NCBI GenBank assembly: GCA_905233795.1
Contig: CAJOFP010000011.1
Coordinates: forward strand, 1-8,593
Direction: 5' to 3'
Source of the DNA: an uncultured Oscillibacter sp.
GTDB taxonomy: Bacteria > Bacillota > Clostridia > Oscillospirales > Oscillospiraceae
Length of the DNA stretch: 8,593 nt
Positions 1 through 6,736 of the stretch are shown here, piece after piece (positions within the stretch are counted from its first letter, which is position 1; every line of letters starts with the position of its first letter). The notes below the pieces were generated by a model that worked only from the letters and a program-made list of their open reading frames with translations, had not been told where the DNA came from and ran no database searches. A program made the position numbers and the translations under genes.

Positions 1-31
1 TGATAATTTTCATATTCTTTTTCTCTTCCAT
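1..31 (-). CDS. Start of the next gene, truncated by the window edge
   Basis: An ATG at 31-29 opens a frame reading MEEKKNMKII that runs off the window. A Shine-Dalgarno-like AAGGTGG lies about 8 bases upstream of the ATG. It follows the second small candidate immunity gene by 33 bases and is probably in the same operon. With ten codons visible, no function can be given; a further head or accessory gene, or another cassette gene, is possible. Confidence 0.45.
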   Translation of the reverse strand, partial: MEEKKNMKII

Positions 32-64
32 TATTTAATCCACCTTTTCACAAGCGGAGTAACA

Positions 65-241
65 TTAATTTCCCCGCGAAATGCGATCCATATATTCATC
101 AATAAGACCGTCATCCTGCGACGCGGCTTCACAGAGTTTTTTCTTATCAGCGAATAACGCCTGCATTTTGTCGCCATACCTATCACGAATTGCTTTTCTT
201 AATTCAGCGACAGTAAATTTTTTATAATCTTTCAAGATCAT
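65..241 (-). CDS. Small protein, 58 aa; candidate second (orphan) immunity protein
   Basis: I do not recognise a named family. The protein is 58 residues, charged and probably helical, with no membrane segment or signal peptide. It is clearly related to the 58-residue product at 374-550: both share RYGD (here residues 21-24), a KKL (34-36) and DDGL (43-46), followed by an acidic/helical tail, with a three-residue indel between the first two blocks. The start is ATG at 241-239, preceded by AAAGGGTG about 5 bases away; the same frame is open to an ATG at 271, but that ATG lies inside the toxin-tail remnant and has no good ribosome site. The gene starts 4 bases after the stop of the remnant at 246-368, so the remnant's last codons carry its ribosome-binding site. 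By position it is the immunity gene of a displaced toxin module. The immunity role is inference; a small regulator or structural accessory protein is the alternative. Confidence 0.72.
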   Translation of the reverse strand: MILKDYKKFTVAELRKAIRDRYGDKMQALFADKKKLCEAASQDDGLIDEYMDRISRGN

Positions 242-245
242 TTTA

Positions 246-368
246 TCACCCTTTGAAATTCTTTGCCGCATATGTTACTAAATCGGAAAACTCCCTATTG
301 TCAACACGCATAATCCATAACGGCTTCCAGAGCGGACAAAATTCGATAAACGGCTTTGAATTATCCAT
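246..368 (-). pseudogene. Orphan 3' remnant of a MuF toxin domain
   Basis: A 40-codon frame from ATG 368-366 to TGA 248-246. Residues 18-37 match residues 643-662 of the minor capsid/toxin protein at 15 of 20 positions (shared WIMR, DN, FSDLV, YAA, N); over those 20 codons I count 46 of 60 identical bases (258-317 against 568-627). The fragment ends as the full protein does, just before a small related gene. Nothing of the catalytic core is present, so it cannot act alone as a peptidase. A GGGAG 10 bases before the ATG could allow translation, but the piece looks like a tail left behind after module replacement. It sits 5 bases after the stop of one 58-residue gene and 4 bases before the start of the other. 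An intact 40-residue peptide with its own role cannot be excluded. Confidence 0.72.
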
Positions 369-373
369 GCTGT

Positions 374-550
374 TCAAACTCCCTTATAGGCTCGCGCCAT
401 TTGCTGAAGGAGCTCATGCACAAGTCCGTCATCCGCATCTAAAGTTTTTTGAAGGAGCTTTTTGTTATTAAAATCAAAATCATCTCCATATCTGCGGCGA
501 AATTCTCTGCAGAGTTCCACTTCATTCATTTGGGAATACTCTTGAGTCAT
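374..550 (-). CDS. Small protein, 58 aa; candidate immunity protein for the capsid-borne toxin
   Basis: The 58-residue product starts MTQEYSQMNE and ends MARAYKGV. No known domain is recognised; it is rich in charged residues and Leu, consistent with a small helical bundle, without a signal or membrane segment. The ATG (550-548) overlaps the TGA of the toxin-bearing capsid gene as ATGA, the usual sign of translational coupling; AAAGGA lies about 10 bases upstream, within the last codons of that gene. It is a paralogue of the 65-241 product (RYGD at 20-23, KKL at 30-32, DDGL at 40-43). MuF and other polymorphic toxins commonly have a small cognate immunity gene directly downstream, which is the basis for this call. 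The sequence itself shows only the coupling and the paralogy; inhibition of the toxin is inferred. Confidence 0.75.
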   Translation of the reverse strand: MTQEYSQMNEVELCREFRRRYGDDFDFNNKKLLQKTLDADDGLVHELLQQMARAYKGV

Positions 551-2553
551 CGTTTACTGTCCTTTCTATTTTCCGCCGCATAAACTACGAGATCGGAAAA
601 ATCTTTATTGTCCATCCGCATAATCCATTGAAATGTCTCTGGCGCGCATTTGCTTATTGTATCCTCAATATCTCGAACTTTATTGATTTGTGGATCGAGG
701 TAAACAATATTTCCGTTAATCTTTTTCACAACAAACGCGTGCGACATATAGTTTTGGGTAGCGGTCACGCGCTTATCCCACATAACCCGAACCATAGCTC
801 TCGCGTTTTCTCCCCATTCTTCAAATCTTTGCTTGACAAAAGTTTGAAAATCTCCATAAATGACATATGCGTCAGGAATAGTCAGGGGTAAATCAGGCGC
901 TCTTACATTGAATGCCCTTGTTCCAACATCACCAAACGGGTCTTTTGCGTTAAAAGGTCTTGCCGTTACGTCATAACCGCGTTCAACAAGTTCATAAGCA
1001 ATCACACAACGCTGACAATTATGTGACCATTCATAGCTGTTAAAATCAAAATTTGGATTCACTTGCGCCAGTTTTTCCGCTTCTGAACGTGTTCCCGGCA
1101 AATAACGATTAAATCGTTTGAGAATTTCCTGCTCTTTTTCAGGTCTTTCTTGTGTAATTTTATCATTGTTACGCAGTGTTGTCAAGTCTGAAAGTCCTGA
1201 ATCGTTTATATTTCCTAAACTTCCCCCAAAAGCGCCGACATTGATTTCGGAGCTATGGGCTTTTGTCATACTCGTAACCTTTTCTTTCGCCCGTCTTGCT
1301 TTTTGCGCAGTGGAACGGTTATAGGAAACCACGCGTCCCTCGTTGTCCAGAACCGCCACGACCGCTGTCCGCGCGCTGTCCGGCGTATGGCGCGTCTTGC
1401 GGCACAAATCTTTATAGACCGCTTCCCGCGCTTTCAAATCCACGCTCGCGGCGTCGAACGCGTCCTGAAGTTCCCCGCGCAGCGTGGAATCCGTCGCCGC
1501 GTCTATCGCCGCCCGATACCCCGCCAGTTCGCGCTTCACCGCCCGGATGCCGCGCTCGTTCTCCCGCATTTTCTGGGAGACTTCATATTCCGTGAGCTTT
1601 TCCCCGCCATACTCATAACGCGGCGCGTCATACCAGAGCAGTTTCTCCGGCGTGTACGCGGGAACGGACAAACCCGGCCAGAACGGATAAAAGCTGTGGC
1701 GGCAGTTCCAGCCGCACAGTCCCGCGCCGGTCCCGTATCCGGTAGTCTCCGCGAAATTCGGGTATCCGGGAGCGGAACCGCTGATTTTATAAACTCGTCC
1801 CTGCCATACGGCGTGAGACGGACGCGCCCCCGCGTGAGCCGTGACTTCGTAATATTCCGCGCCCAAATCAGAGGAATATAATTCCGTCAATTTCGCGGCG
1901 GTCTGGTTAATACCCGTCAGGACGGAACGCCGAACCGCCACATCCAGCCGGTCACGATGTCCGGACGCGTAAGATACCCAGTTGCCGTCAGCGGCTGCCT
2001 GTTTGACCGCCGCGCGAATCGCCTGCCGATAGGAAAACGCGCCGGACTGAACCATCATGTAAGCGGCGTTTGTCGCGTCCATATATTTTCCCATAGCCGT
2101 GGCGCCGGTTGTCAGGGTCAGATTGCGCAGATCGCCGTTTGTCTTCGCTATGGCCGCGTCCAGCGTCTGACGCATGGCGGGGGACAGTCGCAAAGGCGCG
2201 GTCTGTCCGTTGAGAACGGGGAACGCCGCGTCGCGCTCCATGCCGGGAATCGCCGTCTGACCGGCGAGAATCAGGGGACGGGCGTCGTTCCTCATGTTTT
2301 GAATCCCCGCGTCTTCAAACATACGTTTGATTTCCGCTTCCGTATGTCCGGACAGCGCCGCGACCTGTTTCGTGACTTCGTCCAGAAGCGCGCCGGACTG
2401 CTGTACGCGGTCAATCTGGATGTCCGCCGTGTCGGACACGCCGCCGGTTTTCACAATCCGCCGCGCTATGTCCGCGATAATCGTCCGGTCCAGTTCGTCA
2501 TACAGACCCAATAAAACGTCTGTGCAATTCGCCAGATAATCCGGCGTGAGCAT
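547..2553 (-). CDS. Phage minor capsid protein (Phage_min_cap2/MuF-like) with C-terminal papain-like toxin domain
   Basis: 668 residues in two parts. Residues 1 to about 310 resemble phage minor capsid protein 2, a Mu gpF/SPP1 gp7-like head-morphogenesis protein: the N-terminus reads LYDELDRTIIADIARRI, and the signature HAGARPSHAVWQG (240-252) and CGWNCRHSFYPFWPG (280-294) are present. Residues about 320-430 are charged and probably coiled coil (EYEVSQKMRENERGIRAVKREL). Residues about 500-662 form a papain-like domain of the Tox-PL type: HNCQRCVIAYELVERGYDV (511-529) holds the probable nucleophile Cys513 or Cys516, SHAFVV gives His605 and YLDPQ gives Asp620. Family members include deamidases and peptidases; the substrate here is unknown. 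The gene starts 13 bases after the portal stop, with a G-rich ribosome site. G+C falls sharply near base 1320 (residue about 411), suggesting a swapped 3' end. The head part is secure; toxin activity is inferred from the fold and the downstream genes, and a polyvalent protein that acts on host defences after DNA entry is the main alternative. Confidence 0.9.
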   Translation of the reverse strand: MLTPDYLANCTDVLLGLYDELDRTIIADIARRIVKTGGVSDTADIQIDRVQQSGALLDEVTKQVAALSGHTEAEIKRMFEDAGIQNMRNDARPLILAGQTAIPGMERDAAFPVLNGQTAPLRLSPAMRQTLDAAIAKTNGDLRNLTLTTGATAMGKYMDATNAAYMMVQSGAFSYRQAIRAAVKQAAADGNWVSYASGHRDRLDVAVRRSVLTGINQTAAKLTELYSSDLGAEYYEVTAHAGARPSHAVWQGRVYKISGSAPGYPNFAETTGYGTGAGLCGWNCRHSFYPFWPGLSVPAYTPEKLLWYDAPRYEYGGEKLTEYEVSQKMRENERGIRAVKRELAGYRAAIDAATDSTLRGELQDAFDAASVDLKAREAVYKDLCRKTRHTPDSARTAVVAVLDNEGRVVSYNRSTAQKARRAKEKVTSMTKAHSSEINVGAFGGSLGNINDSGLSDLTTLRNNDKITQERPEKEQEILKRFNRYLPGTRSEAEKLAQVNPNFDFNSYEWSHNCQRCVIAYELVERGYDVTARPFNAKDPFGDVGTRAFNVRAPDLPLTIPDAYVIYGDFQTFVKQRFEEWGENARAMVRVMWDKRVTATQNYMSHAFVVKKINGNIVYLDPQINKVRDIEDTISKCAPETFQWIMRMDNKDFSDLVVYAAENRKDSKR

Positions 2554-2566
2554 ATCCCCGCGCCCC

Positions 2567-4156
2567 CTATTCTTCCGGCGGATAACTTGTCTGTACCGGA
2601 ATCAGCGTTTTCAGCGCCGTTTCCTCGGAACAGCCGAAATACCACGCGTAGAACGCTTCCAGTCTCAGCTTCCCTGCCATGACCATTGTCCAGCGGCGTT
2701 GATATTCTATATCCGTGTCTTCCAGAACGCCGTCGCCCCATGTGATAACCGGTTCCAGTTCTCCCGGCGGGACCATATGGTACAAATCGCAAAGCGTGTT
2801 CATGACCTGAAGCAGATTGAAAAGACCGTCCTCCCATGCTTTCTGCATGGCCTGAACGGTCGTGTAAGAACGCTGTTTGGAGTATTTAATCTCCGTGGCG
2901 GTCTTTTCGGCGTTACTGGAAAAATTAATGTCCGAGAGCGTCCCGTAGGCGAGACCGCAGAGAAACTCGATATTGCGATAGAGTTTGTTCAGACCGTTGA
3001 ACATGGACGCGTCCCGGATTTCCGGACTGTATACGTTCAGCAGACCGCCCTTGTCGCCTTTTCCGGCGTTATCAAAATGGAAAGTCCGGTAAATCCGCTC
3101 CTCGCCCTCCGGAAGAATCGGTCTGCCGTCCGGTCCCCGGTCAAACAGCGATTCGTCCGCTTGGACGCAGACTTCTTTCGCCTGATATTCCCACAGAATG
3201 CGCGTATATAAAATATCGGCTTCCTGAATAGCGTTTTCAGCGCGGGCGAACACGCTCGCCCCCAGCGGGGAATCCGGCTCTATGTTATTGGCGCGTGGGG
3301 TTCTAATATAGACAAACAGCGGCTTTTCCACGCCTTCCAGTTCAATAACGGGCGAAATGCCGCGCCACTCGTCAACGCTTTCCAGCGAAATCTCATGCTG
3401 AAACGTCAAATCTGTCATGGTTCTCTGTTCCGCGTCCGTCTGTACGCGTTCTGAACGATAGGCTTTGTTGACAATCGTGTAATGACCGTTGGAGAGATTG
3501 TGATATTCCAGCCGGGTATAAAAATAATCGCCGACGCTCCGGGTATCGAGAAAAACCGCGCCGGTAATTTCATGATTGCCGTTGAACGCGGTCGGAAAGA
3601 AACGGTTGGCCGGAATCACGTCGATTTTAATTTGATCCGGATTGCCCGTCTCCGGATTTTCCCCGGCGGCGTATGGTTTGAGCGCGACGCCGCCCAAAGC
3701 GCACCACAGTTCCACGCTGACGCTCATATTCCTGAGAAACGAATCCAGTTGTTTTCGTATAAACGCGGCGCGTTCGCTGATTGTCCTGTTCGGCTTTTTG
3801 TCGCCGTCTCTTTCATCATTACGGTTCGGGTCGTTGTCGTCACGACGAACGGCGTCGGCGACGTTATAAATATTATCATAAACTTTATCCGCGTCAGACT
3901 GTCCGCCGAGATTCATTTGAAATTCCGTCAAAACCAGCCGCGCCAGTTCTTCCGCGATGGCCGCCGGAAGATTGAGGCATTGCGTTTTGTTTACGCCGCC
4001 CCGCCATGACGGTTGATTCCGGTACATATTGAACCAGCGGAGAATCGCTTCATCCATGACGCCGGAAGTGGCGATCCGGATACGCAGTTTCTGTTCAATG
4101 CTTTGTTTGGGGAGCATTTTTCCGATCCACCTCCTGAGCGCGTCGATGATAAACAA
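2567..4156 (-). CDS. Phage portal protein, A118/SPP1 gp6-like
   Basis: 529 residues, the usual length for this family. The portal forms the dodecameric ring at one head vertex through which TerL pumps DNA and to which the tail connector attaches. Recognisable stretches are the N-terminal region with WFNMYRNQPSW and LNLPAAIAEELARLVL, and the middle part PLGASVFARAENAIQEAD followed by the FDRGPDGRPILPEGEERIYR segment typical of A118-type portals; the C-terminal third (SSNAEKTATEIKYSKQRSY) is also characteristic. The start is a TTG at 4156-4154, chosen because a near-perfect AGGAGGTG lies 7 bases upstream (4164-4171); the next in-frame ATG (residue 14) has no comparable site. It lies directly between TerL and the minor capsid protein, the normal late-operon order. 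No truncation is seen. Confidence 0.93.
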   Translation of the reverse strand: MFIIDALRRWIGKMLPKQSIEQKLRIRIATSGVMDEAILRWFNMYRNQPSWRGGVNKTQCLNLPAAIAEELARLVLTEFQMNLGGQSDADKVYDNIYNVADAVRRDDNDPNRNDERDGDKKPNRTISERAAFIRKQLDSFLRNMSVSVELWCALGGVALKPYAAGENPETGNPDQIKIDVIPANRFFPTAFNGNHEITGAVFLDTRSVGDYFYTRLEYHNLSNGHYTIVNKAYRSERVQTDAEQRTMTDLTFQHEISLESVDEWRGISPVIELEGVEKPLFVYIRTPRANNIEPDSPLGASVFARAENAIQEADILYTRILWEYQAKEVCVQADESLFDRGPDGRPILPEGEERIYRTFHFDNAGKGDKGGLLNVYSPEIRDASMFNGLNKLYRNIEFLCGLAYGTLSDINFSSNAEKTATEIKYSKQRSYTTVQAMQKAWEDGLFNLLQVMNTLCDLYHMVPPGELEPVITWGDGVLEDTDIEYQRRWTMVMAGKLRLEAFYAWYFGCSEETALKTLIPVQTSYPPEE

Positions 4157-4163
4157 AAAACGC

Positions 4164-4171
4164 CACCTCCT
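4164..4171 (-). promoter_or_regulatory. Strong ribosome-binding site deciding the portal TTG start
   Basis: AGGAGGTG on the minus strand, 7 bases upstream of the TTG at 4156 and just after the TerL stop. Its spacing supports the TTG over the downstream ATG at residue 14. Confidence 0.8.
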
Positions 4172-4183
4172 GTTTCTGTAAAT

Positions 4184-5650
4184 TCAGACGACGGCAAGCA
4201 ATGATTTGATTTCACGCTCGAAACTGTACTCAAAGGCGTCCAGCGTGTCTATATCCGATGTGCCGTCGTCCAGTCGTTCCGGTTCCGTTTTTTTCGGATT
4301 CCAGACCGCCATGCTGACGGCTTCCTCAAAAGACCGGCAGTCTTCCGTATAGAATAACCGTCCCCGCGCCGCAAGAGACGTGACGGCGCGAATCCGGTCA
4401 ATGATTTCGCTTTTCCACGCGTTGGCGACGCGAATTTGTCCCAGCCGCTCCCGATCCAGCGCGGAGCGCAGACCTCGAATTAAAACCGATTCCGCGCTGT
4501 CGGCGTACACGCCGGTTACAAATCCGTAATCCGCGAGGACGCCTTTTACAAATTGAAGAAACAGCGCGTTCAGCTGTTCCGGGTCAATATCACGCAAAAT
4601 TTCGCGGGGATGATCCGGATTCGGCTCACCCTCCGCGTAGCGTCTGGATCGCAGGACAATCAGTTTCCGATGCCGTCCGGTCAGACCGGTGGCGACAAAA
4701 GCGTGTCCGGAGCCGTTGCCGCCGAAATCCACGCCGATATAAATCGCCATAAGACTTTCGCCGTCCGGGTTCAGCGCGGTTTCAATGCCTGTGTGCCGGG
4801 CGCGTTTCGCCATTTGAATTGTCTCGTCGGCGGAAATCATAAATTTTCCGTCCCCGGCCGCTATGCTGGCCGCGAGTTTTGGATACACAAGCCCTTCCGC
4901 CGCGGTACGCTGACCAAGAATATCCCGGATATACCAGATTGAATTCTCATCATATTGGCTGATAATTTCTCGCAGACGTTCTTTCGGAATATTCGCGTTT
5001 TGAAAAATATTAAAATGCCGGTAATTATAACCGCCCAGAAGCGTACCGTCCGCCGCTTTCGCCGCGTAACGGTCCAGATATTTCGTGTAAATCGGCGCTT
5101 TCGGATGTTCCGGGTTCAAATCCCAGAAGATTTTCCGACGTTTGGCCGCCAGCTGACGGTTGAACGCCTCTTTGATTGTGTTGTCATGATGCAGATTAAT
5201 CTCCGTGGCGATCCACATTCCGTAGGAATTGCCGCGAATTTTTTTATAACTGTCCGCCTTGGCTCCGCCAGCGAAAATGACGACTTTGTCCAGACCGCCC
5301 GTCGCGGGTCCTTTGATAATCAGACAGTCATTGTCTTTGTATTTCCCCCAGCGGCACTGTCCCCGGAATATATATTCCAGTCCGAAGCCGTTCGCGTCGC
5401 CGATGTTCAACTTGGCGTTGGCCATCGTGGAGCCGGTGGCGAGATGAATCCGATCCGGCGCGGTTTTCAGTTCATGCGCGAACGCGAAGACGTTGTCCAC
5501 GGTTTTTCCCGACCGGACCGCGCCTTCCAGAATATTAAACGTACAGTTCCGGCATTCCCGGATATACTCCATATGCGCCGGACCGAAATTAAACGGGATG
5601 GTTCGGCGTTTCCGAATCCGTTTCCCGATTGGCGCGACTGTCTTCGCCAT
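4184..5650 (-). CDS. terL: Terminase large subunit (packaging ATPase and nuclease)
   Basis: 488 residues, full length for the PBSX/T4-type family. It docks on the portal, hydrolyses ATP to drive DNA into the prohead and cuts the concatemer. The ATPase half shows the Walker A GAVRSGKT (43-50), a Walker B-like strand YGMWIATE ending in Glu150, and the WDLNP coupling motif (176-180). The nuclease half is RNase H-like, with IGVDFGGNGSG (Asp308), VYADSAE (Asp384) and DGTSDIDTLDAFEY (Asp466/Asp468) as the expected metal-binding acids. The ATG at 5650 has GGAGG 9 bases upstream (5660-5664), although it lies inside the end of the small subunit gene with a 62-base overlap, which suggests coupled translation. 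All key residues are present, so it is probably functional. Confidence 0.96.
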   Translation of the reverse strand: MAKTVAPIGKRIRKRRTIPFNFGPAHMEYIRECRNCTFNILEGAVRSGKTVDNVFAFAHELKTAPDRIHLATGSTMANAKLNIGDANGFGLEYIFRGQCRWGKYKDNDCLIIKGPATGGLDKVVIFAGGAKADSYKKIRGNSYGMWIATEINLHHDNTIKEAFNRQLAAKRRKIFWDLNPEHPKAPIYTKYLDRYAAKAADGTLLGGYNYRHFNIFQNANIPKERLREIISQYDENSIWYIRDILGQRTAAEGLVYPKLAASIAAGDGKFMISADETIQMAKRARHTGIETALNPDGESLMAIYIGVDFGGNGSGHAFVATGLTGRHRKLIVLRSRRYAEGEPNPDHPREILRDIDPEQLNALFLQFVKGVLADYGFVTGVYADSAESVLIRGLRSALDRERLGQIRVANAWKSEIIDRIRAVTSLAARGRLFYTEDCRSFEEAVSMAVWNPKKTEPERLDDGTSDIDTLDAFEYSFEREIKSLLAVV

Positions 5651-6101
5651 ACAGAGCCGCCTCCATGCTATCCATATCTTCCAGTTCCGTCATATCGTCC
5701 GCCGCGTCCCGCGCCTGACGGTAGGCGAATTCCTCTTTGCGCTGTTTCAGGTCGGCGCGGTGAATCTCGGCGGCTGGGCTTTCGCCTATCGTGTCCCGTA
5801 AAAACGTGGCGGCTTTCACGTCGCCTTTCTGCGCCTTTTTCATCACGGCGACCAGAACCGCCATCTGATTGGTGATGTCCTCCGAATCAACGCCCAGATC
5901 GGACAGCGTTCGGGCGTGTTTGTCGTTCGCCGGAAGATTCAACAGAAGTTTCGCGGCGGCTTTCATGCTCTTTTTCCGGCGTCGAGCCTCGCCCGACGCC
6001 TTGCCGCCCGCCGACTGGATTTCTCTTTGTTCAGCCTTTGTTCGTTCCGACAACGGCTTTAAATTTTCCTGTCCCTTTTTCGCTTTGCGCGGCAACACCA
6101 C
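5589..6101 (-). CDS. terS: Terminase small subunit-like protein
   Basis: About 170 residues. It resembles the short, basic proteins found just before TerL in many Clostridia phages: ENLKPLSERTKAEQREI, then GGKASGEARRRKKSMKAAAK (residues about 32-51), then NQMAVLVAVMKKAQKGDVKAATFLRDTIGE. In packaging, small subunits recognise the pac/cos site and stimulate TerL. The C-terminal 40 residues are acidic and look disordered. The start is placed at GTG 6101-6099, 6 bases after a GGAGGG; GTG codons at 6104 and 6098 and a TTG at 6095 are close alternatives. The frame is open to 6254, but the upstream part lies across a likely promoter and hairpin and has no phage-like protein similarity. It overlaps terL by 62 bases. 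The identification rests on family resemblance and position. Confidence 0.85.
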   Translation of the reverse strand: MVLPRKAKKGQENLKPLSERTKAEQREIQSAGGKASGEARRRKKSMKAAAKLLLNLPANDKHARTLSDLGVDSEDITNQMAVLVAVMKKAQKGDVKAATFLRDTIGESPAAEIHRADLKQRKEEFAYRQARDAADDMTELEDMDSMEAALYGEDSRANRETDSETPNHPV

Positions 6102-6107
6102 CACCTT

Positions 6108-6113
6108 CCCTCC
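6108..6113 (-). promoter_or_regulatory. Ribosome-binding site deciding the small terminase start
   Basis: GGAGGG on the minus strand, followed 6 bases later by GTG (6101). It supports a start well inside the longest open frame. Confidence 0.65.
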
Positions 6114-6151
6114 GACCGGGAGTAAACGAGTAAATATACGGAATACGGGAA

Positions 6152-6179
6152 GCGGCTCTCCTCGCAAAAAGAGAGCCGC
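6152..6179 (-). promoter_or_regulatory. Leader hairpin ahead of the small terminase gene
   Basis: A perfect 9-base inverted repeat (GCGGCTCTC, 6152-6160, with GAGAGCCGC, 6171-6179) around a 10-base loop. On the minus strand it would fall about 20 bases after the predicted start of transcription of the promoter at 6205-6233. No T-tract follows in the minus direction, so it is not a standard terminator there; an attenuator, antitermination site or RNA-stabilising structure is possible. Confidence 0.5.
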
Positions 6180-6204
6180 CCCCGCCGTCAGTTTTTTCAA
6201 GTCT

Positions 6205-6233
6205 ATCATAACATACCGGAATCCCGTTCGCAA
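6205..6233 (-). promoter_or_regulatory. Candidate sigma-70-type promoter for the late structural operon
   Basis: Minus strand: TTGCGA (6228-6233) as -35, a 17-base spacer, then TATGAT (6205-6210) as -10, matching the consensus at 4 and 5 of 6 positions. It lies directly after the stop of the DUF1492 regulator and before the terminase genes, where a late promoter would be expected. The predicted transcript would begin near 6198, leaving a leader of about 97 bases. Confidence 0.5.
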
Positions 6234-6237
6234 GGGT

Positions 6238-6705
6238 TCACGACGGCGCGTCACGGCGCAACGCGGCGCAACTTTTTCGGAGATAGCGATAACAAACGGA
6301 TTTAACGGACGAGGCTGTGTTTCCGCCGTTTACAATCCTTGCCACTTCGCTCCAATCCAGTCCGTGAATGAAGCGCAGCCGGAAAACGGTCCGAATATGT
6401 CTATCTAAAATTGAATTAACGAATTTAATAATTTCCGGTTCCTGTTCGTTTAATTTCACCTGGATTTTTTCAATCTCGCGGGACAAATCCGCGATTTCCG
6501 GTCCTAAATTGCCCAACTTATTTTTATAACCGGGAGCGTGGGGCATTCCGGTCAGCGTTTGCGCCCCCGGTTCGGCGGCGGCCCGCAGGGATTCCCGTAA
6601 ACGCTCCGTCTTCGCCAGTTCCCGCCGCAAGTCCAGATGTTGATTTAATATTTTTAGCGTCATGATTGCAAAGCCGCCTTTCCCGTGGTAAAATACTGTT
6701 GTCAT
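6238..6705 (-). CDS. DUF1492/ArpU-like phage transcriptional regulator (sigma region 4-like)
   Basis: 155 residues. Residues about 19-95 form a long helical, probably coiled-coil region with the family pattern LRRELAKTERLRESLRAAA and a short TLTGMPHAPGYKNKLGNLG link; residues about 103-145 (HIRTVFRLRFIHGLDWSEVARIV, then SVKSVCYRYLRK) form a helix-turn-helix like sigma factor region 4. Proteins of this type sit just before the terminase genes in many Bacillota phages and are thought to switch on late transcription. The ATG at 6705 is preferred because GGAAAG lies 7 bases upstream; Met15 at 6663 is an alternative and would give a protein starting closer to the usual family N-terminus. The first start lies in the loop of the inverted repeat 6670-6736. 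A likely target is the promoter directly downstream of the gene, but this is inference. Confidence 0.85.
   Translation of the reverse strand: MTTVFYHGKGGFAIMTLKILNQHLDLRRELAKTERLRESLRAAAEPGAQTLTGMPHAPGYKNKLGNLGPEIADLSREIEKIQVKLNEQEPEIIKFVNSILDRHIRTVFRLRFIHGLDWSEVARIVNGGNTASSVKSVCYRYLRKSCAALRRDAPS
6666..6694 (+). promoter_or_regulatory. Possible antisense promoter over the DUF1492 start
   Basis: Plus strand: TTGCAA (6666-6671), a 17-base spacer and TAAAAT (6689-6694), 4 and 5 of 6 consensus matches. It would make an RNA antisense to the ribosome site and leader of the DUF1492 gene. There is no plus-strand gene for it to serve, so chance is a real possibility. Confidence 0.25.
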
Positions 6706-6736
6706 TGGCTGTCTTTCCTACGGGAGAGGCGGCTTT
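6670..6736. repeat. Long inverted repeat around the start of the DUF1492 gene
   Basis: Arms of 17 bases, AAAGCCGCCTTTCCCGT (6670-6686) and its complement at 6720-6736, with one mismatch and a 33-base loop. In the minus-strand mRNA the loop holds the GGAAAG ribosome site and the ATG at 6705, while the 3' arm encodes residues about 7-12. The stem could expose or hide the start. On the plus strand the stem is followed by five T residues, so it could also stop plus-strand transcription. Confidence 0.6.

Noticed and set aside
253..471. Plus-strand open frame of 72 codons
   Set aside because: It is antisense to the toxin-tail remnant and the first 58-residue gene, both of which are supported by homology to other sequence in the window.
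1255..1881. Long plus-strand frame of 208 codons
   Set aside because: It lies wholly opposite the minor capsid gene in a GC-rich stretch; the product is Arg/Pro-rich with no family features, typical of an antisense shadow.
4955..5875. Plus-strand frame of 306 codons
   Set aside because: Antisense to terL and the small terminase gene; Arg/Phe-rich shadow with no domain and no ribosome site of note.
6152..6179. Intrinsic terminator for the DUF1492 gene
   Set aside because: The stem is good but there is no T-tract after it on the minus strand; on the plus strand the six T begin 12 bases after the stem, and no plus-strand gene ends here.
6102..6254. Longer small terminase protein starting upstream
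   Set aside because: The extra 51 residues cross a likely promoter and hairpin, overlap the DUF1492 stop, and do not look like the family, while GGAGGG marks a start at the GTG cluster near 6101.
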